Shown piece by piece: positions 26,352-33,836 of a DNA stretch of 64,000 nucleotides. Source of the stretch: Streptomyces sp. HD (GTDB lineage: Bacteria > Actinomycetota > Actinomycetes > Streptomycetales > Streptomycetaceae); NCBI RefSeq assembly GCF_028369295.1, contig NZ_JAQMYP010000036.1, positions 1 to 64,000 on the forward strand, read 5' to 3'. A program made the translations under genes and the position numbers. The notes below the pieces were generated by a model. The model ran no database searches, was not told where the DNA came from, and saw nothing but the letters and a program-made list of their open reading frames with translations. Each line of letters starts with the position of its first letter. Positions within the stretch are counted from its first letter, which is position 1.

Positions 26352-27956
26352 CTACTCGGCCGGTGTCACCCCGGCCCGCAGCAGGCCGTAGGTGTAGGCG
26401 TCCTCCAGGGCCTGCCAGGAGGCGGCGATGACGTTCTCGGCGACGCCCACCGTGGACCACTCCCCCGCCCCGTCGGACGTGGAGATCAGGACGCGGGTCG
26501 TGGACTGGGTGCCGTGGACGCCCTCCAGGATGCGGACCTTGTAGTCGACGAGGTCCAGCTTGGCGAGCTGGGGGTAGATCTTCTCCAGGGCTACCCGGAG
26601 GGCGCGGTCGAGGGCGTTGACGGGGCCGTTGCCCTCGGCCGTGGCCACGATGCGCTCGCCCTTGGCGAAGAGCTTGACCGTGGCCTCGTTGGCGTGGCTG
26701 CCGTCGGGTCGGTCCTCGACGATCGCGCGCCAGGACTCGACCTGGAAGTAGCTGAGGGGTTTGCCCTCGACCTCGGTGCGCAGCAGGAGTTCGAAGCTCG
26801 CGTCGGCGGCCTCGTAGGTGTAGCCCTTGAGCTCGCGCTCCTTGACCCGCTCGACCACCCGGCCGACGAGTTCGCGGTCGCCGCCGAGGTCGATGCCGAG
26901 CTCCTTGCCCTTGAGCTCGATCGAGGCGCGGCCGGCCATGTCGGAGACCAGCATCCGCATGGTGTTGCCGACCTGCTCCGGGTCGATGTGCTGGTACAGG
27001 TCCGGGTCGACCTTGATCGCGGAGGCGTGCAGTCCGGCCTTGTGGGCGAAGGCGGAGACGCCGACGTAGGGCTGGTGGGTGGAGGGGGTGAGGTTGACGA
27101 CCTCCGCGATTGCGTGGCTGATGCGCGTCATTTCGCGCAGGTGGCCGTCGGGGAGGACCTTCTTGCCGTACTTCAGCTCCAGCGCCGCGACGACCGGGAA
27201 CAGGTTGGCGTTGCCCACGCGCTCGCCGTAGCCGTTGGCCGTGCACTGGACGTGGGTCGCGCCCGCGTCGACCGCGGCGAGGGTGTTGGCGACCGCGCAG
27301 CCGGTGTCGTCCTGGGCGTGGATGCCGAGCCGGGCGCCGGTGTCGGCGAGGACGGTGGAGACGACGGCCTGGACCTGGGCGGGGAGCATGCCGCCGTTGG
27401 TGTCGCAGAGGATCACGACATCGGCGCCGGCCTCCGACGCCGTACGGACGACGGACTTCGCGTACTCGGGGTTGGCGCGGTAGCCGTCGAAGAAGTGCTC
27501 GCAGTCGACGAAGACGCGACGGCCCTGCTCGCGCAGGAACGACACGGTGTCGCGGACCATCTCCAGGTTCTCGTCCAGGGTGGTGCGCAGGGCGAGCTCG
27601 ACATGGCGGTCGTGGGACTTGGCGACGAGCGTGATCACCGGGGCGCCGGACTCCAGCAGCGCCTTGACCTGCGGGTCCTCGGACGCCTTGCCGCCGGCCC
27701 GGCGGGTGGCGCCGAAGGCGACCAGCTGGGCGTGCCGGAAGTCGATCTCCTGCTGGGCGCGTGCGAAGAACTCGGTGTCGCGCGGGTTGGCGCCGGGCCA
27801 GCCGCCCTCGATGAAGCCCACACCGAACTCGTCCAGGTGCCGTGCGATGGCCAGCTTGTCCGCGACGGTGAGGTTGATGCCCTCCCGCTGCGCGCCGTCG
27901 CGCAGGGTGGTGTCGAAGACATGGAACGAATCGTCGAGCTCGCTGGTTGCGGTCAT
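26352..27956 (-). CDS. cimA: (R)-citramalate synthase
   Basis: A 534-residue member of the 2-isopropylmalate/homocitrate/citramalate synthase family. CimA condenses pyruvate with acetyl-CoA, giving a threonine-independent route to 2-oxobutyrate and isoleucine. The catalytic start FDTTLRDGAQREGINL, HAQDDTGCAVANTLAAVDAG, CTANGYGERVGNANL and GLHASAIKVDPDLYQHI belong to the CimA branch, and the C-terminal regulatory (allosteric) domain is complete to about residue 530. Older annotations call such genes leuA2. It starts at ATG 27956. The 5' leader (27957-28200) contains a terminator hairpin and a candidate Ile-containing leader peptide, pointing to attenuation. It is one of six branched-chain biosynthesis genes in this window. 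Confidence 0.9.
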   Translation of the reverse strand: MTATSELDDSFHVFDTTLRDGAQREGINLTVADKLAIARHLDEFGVGFIEGGWPGANPRDTEFFARAQQEIDFRHAQLVAFGATRRAGGKASEDPQVKALLESGAPVITLVAKSHDRHVELALRTTLDENLEMVRDTVSFLREQGRRVFVDCEHFFDGYRANPEYAKSVVRTASEAGADVVILCDTNGGMLPAQVQAVVSTVLADTGARLGIHAQDDTGCAVANTLAAVDAGATHVQCTANGYGERVGNANLFPVVAALELKYGKKVLPDGHLREMTRISHAIAEVVNLTPSTHQPYVGVSAFAHKAGLHASAIKVDPDLYQHIDPEQVGNTMRMLVSDMAGRASIELKGKELGIDLGGDRELVGRVVERVKERELKGYTYEAADASFELLLRTEVEGKPLSYFQVESWRAIVEDRPDGSHANEATVKLFAKGERIVATAEGNGPVNALDRALRVALEKIYPQLAKLDLVDYKVRILEGVHGTQSTTRVLISTSDGAGEWSTVGVAENVIAASWQALEDAYTYGLLRAGVTPAE

Positions 27957-28081
27957 GGTGTCAAGGCTCCTGCTGTTGGATCCCGTTGGATCGCGGTCTT
28001 TACCGGAATGACCGGCTCCACCGTCCTCCTATGATCCCTCGCGCTTTGCTCCCGGCTGAAGGTGGGCCAGAAAAGCGAAAA

Positions 28082-28103
28082 ACCTCTCGCGGGTGCGAGA
28101 GGT
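28082..28103 (-). terminator. Attenuator terminator in the cimA leader
   Basis: On the minus strand ACCTCTCGC-ACCC-GCGAGAGGT forms a perfect 9-bp stem with a 4-base loop, followed by TTTTCGCTTTTC. It is a textbook intrinsic terminator 126 bases upstream of the cimA start codon, with no gene end next to it, so it is best read as an attenuator. Confidence 0.75.
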
Positions 28104-28157
28104 CTGCGCGCGGGTCGAGGACGACGGTGTCCACCCGTACCTGGTCGTACGTGGTGG

Positions 28158-28193
28158 TCACTGCGGACCGGCGCGCCTGCTGCCAATAATCAT
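28158..28193 (-). CDS. Candidate cimA leader peptide
   Basis: A short ORF of 11 codons, MIIGSRRAGPQ, lies 54 bases upstream of the attenuator stem. Both isoleucine codons are ATT, which is rare in this GC-rich DNA, so ribosome stalling at low charged tRNA-Ile would be effective. The product of the downstream gene feeds isoleucine synthesis. No Shine-Dalgarno sequence is seen, so translation may be leaderless or weak. It was identified only by position, codons and the attenuator; it is too short to prove by sequence. Confidence 0.5.
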   Translation of the reverse strand: MIIGSRRAGPQ

Positions 28194-28208
28194 GGCGAAC
28201 GAGAGCAC

Positions 28209-28235
28209 GGGGGCAGTCTGGCACAAGTCGCCCCC
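28209..28235 (-). terminator. Possible terminator of the beta-propeller gene
   Basis: GGGGGC at 28209-28214 pairs with GCCCCC at 28230-28235 around a 15-base loop. It lies downstream of the minus-strand gene ending at 28275 and before the cimA leader peptide. It has a short stem and no U run. Confidence 0.35.
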
Positions 28236-28274
28236 GCGCTCACTGTCCGTCTCAGGATGCGAGCACTGTGCTGA

Positions 28275-29564
28275 TCAGCGCAGGCGGCGGACGAAGCCGT
28301 CGTTCACGCCGTTGGTGTCGCCGGCGACGAGCTGGGCCGAGGAACTGCTGAGGCCGATGCGCCTGGCCCTCTCGCTCACCGAATCCAGCCACACGTACGC
28401 ATCGGTCACGGGGCCGCCGGTGACCGACTCACTGACCAGGCGGGTGGAGCCGGTGCGCAGGTCGCGCAGATAGATGTTGGCCGGGCCGAGCGTTCCGTCG
28501 GGCAGCTTCGGCGTGGCCTCGTAGCCCACGTACCGGCCGTCGGCGCTGAGTACGGGCCGGTCCGGCATGCTCTCGCCGTCGGGGCCGGCGTCGATCCGTC
28601 GGGTGACGTCCGTGCGCAGGTCGCGGACGTAGATGTCGGACGCGTCCGGGCCGCCGCCGGGGACCAGGTCCTCGTCCCAGTTCTGGAAGGCGACGGTGCG
28701 GCCGTCCGCGGAGAGTGTGGCGGGCATCGCGTACCGCGCCGCCGGGGTCCCGTCCGCCTTGACGTTGACCCGCTCCTCGGTGCCGGTACGGCGGTCGTGC
28801 ACCCAGGTGACGCCGTTCGAGCTGCGCGGCACCAGCTGCGTGTACAGCACATAGCGGCCGTCGGCGCTCACGTCCTGGAAGAGCGCCGGATTGTCGGGGC
28901 GGCCGGGGTTGCTGATCCGCTTCGTCGTGCCGGTGCCGCGGTCGAAGACGTACACGGCTCCGAAGAGGTCGCGGGCGCCCTGCTCCATCCGGTCGGCCTT
29001 GGCGTTGAAGGTGATGTAGCGGGCGTCGGCCGACATGTCGGCGCCGGCCGCGTAGGCGGAGCCGCCGTCGAAGGCGACGCTGATCCGCTTCGTGGTGCCG
29101 GTGCGGCGGTCGTGCAGATAGGTGTCGTCGGCCCCCTCGTCCGCGGGCCGGGTGTCCCAGTGGACCAGGTTCCTGGCGTTGGAGCGGAACAGCACGTACC
29201 GCCCGTCGGCGCTGATGGCCTGCACCGTCGACCGCTGGTCGGCCTGTGCGCCGGCCGAGCTGACGCTGACCCGCTCGACGGCCCCGGTGCGCAGGTCGCG
29301 CACGAAGACGTCCCCCCGCTCGTTGGTGTCGCCGGGCACCAGGTTGGACGCGTCGGCCGTGAACGCCGCGAAGCGGCCGTCGGCGCTGAACTGCGGCGCG
29401 TACGAGTTGCCGTTGCCCTGCTCCCCCGTCGCCGACACGGTGACCCGCTCGGTCGAGGGGACGCGGGGTGCGGCCCCCGCCGACGTCCCCGTGGTCAGTG
29501 TCGCCGTGGCGGCGGCGAGGGCGACGGCGATGGCGAGCGCGCGGGCGCGCCTGGTGCTGTGCAT
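28275..29564 (-). CDS. Secreted TolB/PD40-type beta-propeller protein
   Basis: A 429-residue exported protein. A signal peptide (RRARALAIAVALAAATATL then GTSAGAA) is followed by six to seven blade repeats, each with a SADGRYV-type strand followed by VFVRDLRTG or YLHDRRTGTTKRIS-type strand, the signature of PD40/TolB-like WD propellers. There is no catalytic motif, so it is probably a scaffold or binding protein outside the cell. It starts at ATG 29564 behind GGGGGAA; the longer frame to 29681 is rejected. It is a single gene between the TetR gene and the cimA leader. Similar stand-alone propellers are common in Streptomyces, and none is assigned a function. Confidence 0.82.
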   Translation of the reverse strand: MHSTRRARALAIAVALAAATATLTTGTSAGAAPRVPSTERVTVSATGEQGNGNSYAPQFSADGRFAAFTADASNLVPGDTNERGDVFVRDLRTGAVERVSVSSAGAQADQRSTVQAISADGRYVLFRSNARNLVHWDTRPADEGADDTYLHDRRTGTTKRISVAFDGGSAYAAGADMSADARYITFNAKADRMEQGARDLFGAVYVFDRGTGTTKRISNPGRPDNPALFQDVSADGRYVLYTQLVPRSSNGVTWVHDRRTGTEERVNVKADGTPAARYAMPATLSADGRTVAFQNWDEDLVPGGGPDASDIYVRDLRTDVTRRIDAGPDGESMPDRPVLSADGRYVGYEATPKLPDGTLGPANIYLRDLRTGSTRLVSESVTGGPVTDAYVWLDSVSERARRIGLSSSSAQLVAGDTNGVNDGFVRRLR

Positions 29565-29694
29565 GGTGGTTCCCCCGTTGATGCCGGTCGGTGTCAGAGG
29601 TGGTCGGTCGTTCCCCTCTTGGTCCTCCCCTGAGGCAAACGCACCATGCGCTACAGGGTCAATCCGCAATATTGCGTACAACCAGGGCGTGGGT

Positions 29695-30294
29695 TCAGGA
29701 GTCCGCGAGGAGGCTGTCGTCCAGGAACTCCCTTACGTGGCGCAGAACTTGCGCCCGGTCCGTGCCGCGCAGTCCGATGGCCACATGGATGGAGAAGCCG
29801 TCGAGGAGCGCCCTCAGCCGGGCGGCGAAACGGTCCGGGTCGACCGTCCGGAACTCGCCCCGCGACACCCCTTCCGCCAGCAGCGCCACCAGGTCGCGGT
29901 GCCAGGCGCCCTCGATCGCGGCCTGGCGTTCCCTGGCGGCGTCGTCGGCGTTCTGCGAGCGGTTCCAGACCTCCAGCCAGAGGGTCCAGTGCGGGTCGCG
30001 ATGACCGTCGGGGACGTACAGGTCGACGTATGCGTCGAGCCGCTCGCGGGCGGAGGCGGTGCGCGTCAGCAGCCGGCCGCGCTCGGCGCCGAGCCGGCCC
30101 TCGCTCCACTCCAGGGTGCGCAGCAGCAGCTCGTCCTTGGAGTGGAAGTAGTAGAGGAGATGACCGCTGCTCATGCCGACCTCGCGGCCGAGCGCCGCCA
30201 TGGTGAGCTTCTCCAGACCGCGCTCGGCGATCATCTCCATGGCGGCGGCGAGGACCTCGTCACGAGGCGGCGCCTGCCTGCGCCCACCGGCCAT
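29695..30294 (-). CDS. TetR family regulator of the urease-like/agmatine deiminase operon
   Basis: A 199-residue TetR-type repressor. The N-terminal helix-turn-helix (DEVLAAAMEMIAERGLEKLTMAALGREVGMSSGHLLYYFHSKDELL, residues about 10-55) is standard; the rest is a ligand-binding helical domain with LWLEVWNRS. ATG 30294 is used because AGGA in the stop of the upstream gene is correctly spaced; GTG 30300 is possible. It is the last gene of the ureAB-ureC-deiminase operon, 8 bases after the deiminase stop, and so probably autoregulates it. Its likely operator is the inverted repeat at 33736-33754 between ureAB and the permease. The ligand is unknown; agmatine or another polyamine is a guess. Confidence 0.85.
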   Translation of the reverse strand: MAGGRRQAPPRDEVLAAAMEMIAERGLEKLTMAALGREVGMSSGHLLYYFHSKDELLLRTLEWSEGRLGAERGRLLTRTASARERLDAYVDLYVPDGHRDPHWTLWLEVWNRSQNADDAARERQAAIEGAWHRDLVALLAEGVSRGEFRTVDPDRFAARLRALLDGFSIHVAIGLRGTDRAQVLRHVREFLDDSLLADS

Positions 30295-30302
30295 CTGCAC
30301 TC

Positions 30303-31346
30303 CTAGCTCTTCGGCTGCTGCTGCGTGATGCAGTGGATGCCTCCACCACCCGCGAAGATCGTACGGGCGTCCACGAGGGTGACCGTCCGCTCCGGGAAGA
30401 GGCGGCGGAAGATGCCGGCCGCGAGTTCGTCGCGCGGGTCGTCGAAGGCGCAGAGCACGACGCCGCCGTTGCAGAGGTAGTGGTTGATGTAGGAGTAGTC
30501 GGCCCAGTGGCCGTCCGCCTCCAGCACGGTCGGGGCGGGGATCTCGACGACCTCCAGGCGGCGGCCGCGGGCGTCCGTCCGCGACTTCAGCAGGCCGACG
30601 ATCTCCTTGGTCACCTCGTGGTCGGGGTGCGCCGGGTCCGGCTGCACATGGGCCACGACCACGCCGGGGCGGGCGAAGGCGGCCACGATGTCGACGTGGC
30701 CGAGGGTGCCGAAACCGTACGGGGGGTAGTCACCGGTGAGGCCGCGCGGCAGCCAGATCGCCTTGCGGGTGCCGAGCATGGCGTGGATCTCGGCCTCGAC
30801 CTCCTCCCGCGTCCAGTGCGGGTTGCGCTCCGGGCCGAGCTGGACGGTCTCCGTGAGCAGGACCGTACCCTCGCCGTCCACATGGATCGCTCCGCCTTCG
30901 TTGACGAGCCGCGAGGCATACGTCCTGGTCGACCCCGCAAGGTCGGAGACGTACGCGGCGATCTTCGCGTCGTGCTCCCAGCGGGCCCAGTCCTGGGCGC
31001 CCCAGCCGTTGAACGTCCAGTCGACGGCGGCGAGTCCACCGGCGCCGTCGGTCAGGAAGGTCGGGCCGATGTCCCGCATCCAGGCGTCGTCCAGGTCGCG
31101 TTCCACGGTGTCGACGTCCGGGCCGAGCAGCCGCCGCGCCTCCTGCGACTGTCCCGGACCGCACACCACCGTCACCGGCTCGAAGCGGCGGATCGTGCGG
31201 GCCACCGAGGCCCAGGCCCGGCGGGAGGCGGCCAGGTCGTCCGGGTCCTCGAAGGTCGGGTTCGGCCCCGGCCACGCCATCCAGGTGCGCTCGTGCGGGG
31301 ACCATTCGGCGGGCATACGGAAGCCGTCGGCGGCGGGCGTGCTCAT
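30303..31346 (-). CDS. aguA: Agmatine deiminase / peptidylarginine deiminase-like protein
   Basis: A 347-residue guanidino-group-modifying enzyme of the agmatine deiminase family, converting agmatine to N-carbamoylputrescine and ammonia. Seen are MPAEWSPHERTWMAWP at the start, the active-site DDAWMRDIGPTF, WTFNGWG, VNEGGAIHVDGEGT, FGTLGHVDIVAAF (catalytic His) and the nucleophile Cys339 in GGGGIHCITQQQP near the C-terminus. The start is ATG 31346, whose AAGGA site overlaps the end of ureC; GTG 31361 overlaps the ureC stop but has no ribosome site. It sits in one operon with the urease-like genes and a TetR gene, which suggests these enzymes share a pathway for a guanidine- or urea-like compound. 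Confidence 0.9.
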   Translation of the reverse strand: MSTPAADGFRMPAEWSPHERTWMAWPGPNPTFEDPDDLAASRRAWASVARTIRRFEPVTVVCGPGQSQEARRLLGPDVDTVERDLDDAWMRDIGPTFLTDGAGGLAAVDWTFNGWGAQDWARWEHDAKIAAYVSDLAGSTRTYASRLVNEGGAIHVDGEGTVLLTETVQLGPERNPHWTREEVEAEIHAMLGTRKAIWLPRGLTGDYPPYGFGTLGHVDIVAAFARPGVVVAHVQPDPAHPDHEVTKEIVGLLKSRTDARGRRLEVVEIPAPTVLEADGHWADYSYINHYLCNGGVVLCAFDDPRDELAAGIFRRLFPERTVTLVDARTIFAGGGGIHCITQQQPKS

Positions 31347-31357
31347 GCGGTCGTCCT

Positions 31358-33031
31358 TCACAGGAAGTAGAGGCGGTTGAGGGAGACCGAGTCCGCGGGC
31401 TCGGAGCGCAGTGGCTCTCCGTCCAGCGTCACCAGGCCCGTGTGCTGGTCCACGTCCACCGCTCCGGTACGGGAGTTGAGGCGCAGATCGGCCGGCCCGA
31501 TACCGCGCGTGCCGCGTACGGCGACCCTGCGGCGCCGGGTCGGCATGGTGTCGTGGCCCTGGTCGACGGCGGCCCCGGCGACGAAGGCGACCGAGAGGTC
31601 GGCGGGGGTGGCGCCGTACGCCCCGAACTGCGGCCCCAGGACGAGGGGTTCGCAGGTATCGGTCGCGGCGCCCGGGTCACCGACCACGCCGTAGGCCGGG
31701 AAGCCCGCCTTCAGCACCAGCTGCGGCTTGGCGCCGAAGTACTCCGGCCGCCACAGCACGACGTCGGCCAGCTTGCCGACCTCCAGCGACCCCACCTCGT
31801 GGGCGAGGCCGTGCGCAATGGCCGGGTTGATGGTCAGCTTGGCCATGTAGCGCAGGACGCGCTCGTTGTCGTGGCCGACGTCCGGGGCGCCGAACTCGGC
31901 CTTCATCTTCCCGGCCATCGCGAAGGTACGGCGCACGGTCTCGCCGGCCCGCCCCATGCCCTGCGCGTCCGACGAGGTGATGCCGATCGCGCCCAGGTCG
32001 TGCAGCACGTCCTCGGCGCCCATGGTCCCGGCGCGGATGCGGTCGCGGGCCATGGCGGCGTCGCCGGGCAGGTCGGTCTTCAGGTCGTGGACGGAGACGA
32101 TCATGCCGTAGTGCTCGGCGACGGCGTCCCGGCCGAAGGGCAGGGTGGGGTTGGTGGAGGAGCCGATGACGTTCGGGACGCCGGCCATCTTCAGGACGTT
32201 CGGCACGTGTCCGCCGCCGCAGCCCTCTATGTGGAAGGCGTGGATGGTGCGGCCCTCCAGGACGCGCAGGGTGTCCTCGACGGACAGGCACTCGTTCAGC
32301 CCGTCACTGTGCAGGGCGACCTGGACGTCGTACTCCTCGGCGACACGCAACGCCGTGTCCAGGGCCCGGGTGTGGGCGCCCATGTCCTCGTGCACCTTGA
32401 AGCCGCTCGCCCCGCCCTCGGCCAGCGCCTCGACCAGGGGCGCCGGGTCGGACGACGAGCCGCGCCCCAGGAAGCCGATGTTGACGGGCCAGGCGTCGAA
32501 GGCGTTGAAGGCGTGGCTGAGCGCCCAGGGCGAGTTGACCCCGACGCCCCACACCGGCCCGAACTCCTGGCCGATGATCGTGGTCACCCCGGAGGCGAGC
32601 GACGCCTCCATGATGCGCGGCGACAGCAGATGCACATGCGTGTCGACGGCCCCGGCGGTGGCGATGAGCCCCTCGCCGGACACGATGGACGTACCCGTGC
32701 CGACCACGACATCGACCCCGTCGAGGGTGTCGGGATTGCCGGCCCGCCCGATCGAGCAGATCCTCCCCTCCCTGATCCCGATCGAGACCTTCCGGATCCC
32801 CAGCGCCGCGTCGATCACGACGACGTTGCTGATCACGACGTCACAGGTCTCCCGGACGGCGGCCGCCTTGAGATGCAGCCCGTCGCGGGCGGTCTTGCCG
32901 AACCCGGCGAGGAACTCGTCGCCGTAGCGCTGGGAGTCGGACTCGACGCGGATGGTGAGACCGGAGTCCCCGAGCCGGACGCGGTCGCCGGCGCGGGGGC
33001 CGTGGGTGGCGGCGTACTCGTGCGGGTTCAT
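31358..33031 (-). CDS. ureC: Urease alpha subunit-like metal hydrolase
   Basis: A 557-residue UreC-family protein. The nickel ligands of urease are present: HVH in AGAVDTHVHLLSP, Lys212 with His214 in GFKVHED, His in VALHSDGLNE, His residues in FHIEGCGGGH and Asp in GITSSDAQGMGR. The mobile flap differs: classical MVCHHL reads IVSVHDL here, so the flap Cys is Val314 while the catalytic His315 remains. Several other positions (FGPVWGVGVNSPW, GCGGGHVPNV) also depart from the usual urease text. It starts at ATG 33031 in a 4-base overlap with ureAB. No ureD, E, F or G is nearby, so nickel loading would need genes elsewhere. It is either a second, divergent urease or an enzyme with a related substrate. 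Confidence 0.85.
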   Translation of the reverse strand: MNPHEYAATHGPRAGDRVRLGDSGLTIRVESDSQRYGDEFLAGFGKTARDGLHLKAAAVRETCDVVISNVVVIDAALGIRKVSIGIREGRICSIGRAGNPDTLDGVDVVVGTGTSIVSGEGLIATAGAVDTHVHLLSPRIMEASLASGVTTIIGQEFGPVWGVGVNSPWALSHAFNAFDAWPVNIGFLGRGSSSDPAPLVEALAEGGASGFKVHEDMGAHTRALDTALRVAEEYDVQVALHSDGLNECLSVEDTLRVLEGRTIHAFHIEGCGGGHVPNVLKMAGVPNVIGSSTNPTLPFGRDAVAEHYGMIVSVHDLKTDLPGDAAMARDRIRAGTMGAEDVLHDLGAIGITSSDAQGMGRAGETVRRTFAMAGKMKAEFGAPDVGHDNERVLRYMAKLTINPAIAHGLAHEVGSLEVGKLADVVLWRPEYFGAKPQLVLKAGFPAYGVVGDPGAATDTCEPLVLGPQFGAYGATPADLSVAFVAGAAVDQGHDTMPTRRRRVAVRGTRGIGPADLRLNSRTGAVDVDQHTGLVTLDGEPLRSEPADSVSLNRLYFL

Positions 33032-33708
33032 CGTTCGACTCCCAGATATCCGCAGGCGGCGGCCCTGTGCAGGGCCTCTTCCTTCGCCCCCGGCGCGTCC
33101 AGCGCCCCGTCGACGAGACCGGCGAACCCGATGGCGATCCGGTCGCCCCCGATGGGCGCGAGCCCGACCTCGACACTCTCCCCCGGCCCGAACCGCACGG
33201 AGGATCCGGCGGGGACGGCGAGCCGCATGCCGTACGCCGTGCCCCGGTCGAAGTCGAGGCGCGGGTTGGCCTCGAAGAAGTGGAAGTGGGAGGTGACGGA
33301 GACGGGGACGGTCGCCGTGTTCGTCACCGTCAGGCGTACGACCGCCTCGGGCTCGGCGTGCGCCGGCCCCGGCAGCAGCGCGCCCGGCGCCCGGTCGCCC
33401 AGTCCCCCGCCGATCGGGTCGCTCACCACCGCGAGCCGCGAACCGTCGTCGAAGACGGCCTCGACGTGCACCTCGGTGACGACGTCCGCGACACCCGGCA
33501 GCACGTCGTCGGGACCGAGCACCGAGCGAGCGCGTTCGACGGCCTCGGCGAGCCGGGCCCCGTCCCGGGCGGCCTCGCACACGGTGTCCGCGACGATCGC
33601 GGTCGCCTCCGGCACGTTCAGCCTCAGCCCGCGGGCCTTTCGCGTCCGGGCCAGTTCGGCGGCTCCGAAGAGCAGCAGCCGGTCACGTTCCGTTGGGGTC
33701 AGTCTCAC
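33028..33708 (-). CDS. ureAB: Fused urease gamma-beta subunit (UreAB)
   Basis: A 226-residue fusion. Residues 1-100 are the gamma subunit (MRLTPTERDRLLLFGAAEL, LNVPEATAIVADTVCEAARDG, VLPGVADVVTEVHVEAVFDDG). Residues 110-226 are the beta subunit (VRLTVTNTATVPVSVTSHFHFFEANPRLDFDR, GMRLAVPAGSSVRFGPGE and a V-E-V-G-L sequence). Fusion of these subunits is also seen in Helicobacter UreA. It is the first gene of the operon with ureC, the deiminase and tetR, and its stop overlaps the ureC start by 4 bases. It starts at ATG 33708. The upstream region shared with a divergent permease contains the inverted repeat TTTAGAG-CATCA-CTCTAAA. Confidence 0.9.
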   Translation of the reverse strand: MRLTPTERDRLLLFGAAELARTRKARGLRLNVPEATAIVADTVCEAARDGARLAEAVERARSVLGPDDVLPGVADVVTEVHVEAVFDDGSRLAVVSDPIGGGLGDRAPGALLPGPAHAEPEAVVRLTVTNTATVPVSVTSHFHFFEANPRLDFDRGTAYGMRLAVPAGSSVRFGPGESVEVGLAPIGGDRIAIGFAGLVDGALDAPGAKEEALHRAAACGYLGVER

Positions 33709-33735
33709 TACGCGGCACCTCCTTGCCTGCTCGAC

Positions 33736-33754
33736 TTTAGAGCATCACTCTAAA
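33736..33754. promoter_or_regulatory. TetR-type operator between ureAB and the NCS1 permease
   Basis: A perfect 7-bp inverted repeat TTTAGAG-CATCA-CTCTAAA, 28 bases upstream of ureAB and 83 bases upstream of the divergent permease. A weaker related repeat TTGAACGTCACTCAA lies at about 33806-33820, closer to the permease. The AT-rich arms stand out from the GC background. The likely regulator is the operon's own TetR protein. Confidence 0.6.
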
Positions 33755-33836
33755 CACGAAATCCCGTCGCCCGAAAGGTTGACAGCAAACCTCGGGCACT
33801 TCAGATTGAACGTCACTCAAACCGAGGGAGACGCTC

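Noticed and set aside
27957-28193. T-box riboswitch upstream of cimA
   Set aside because: No T-box core (TGGNACCGCG-like) or specifier-loop pattern is visible; a leader peptide fits better.
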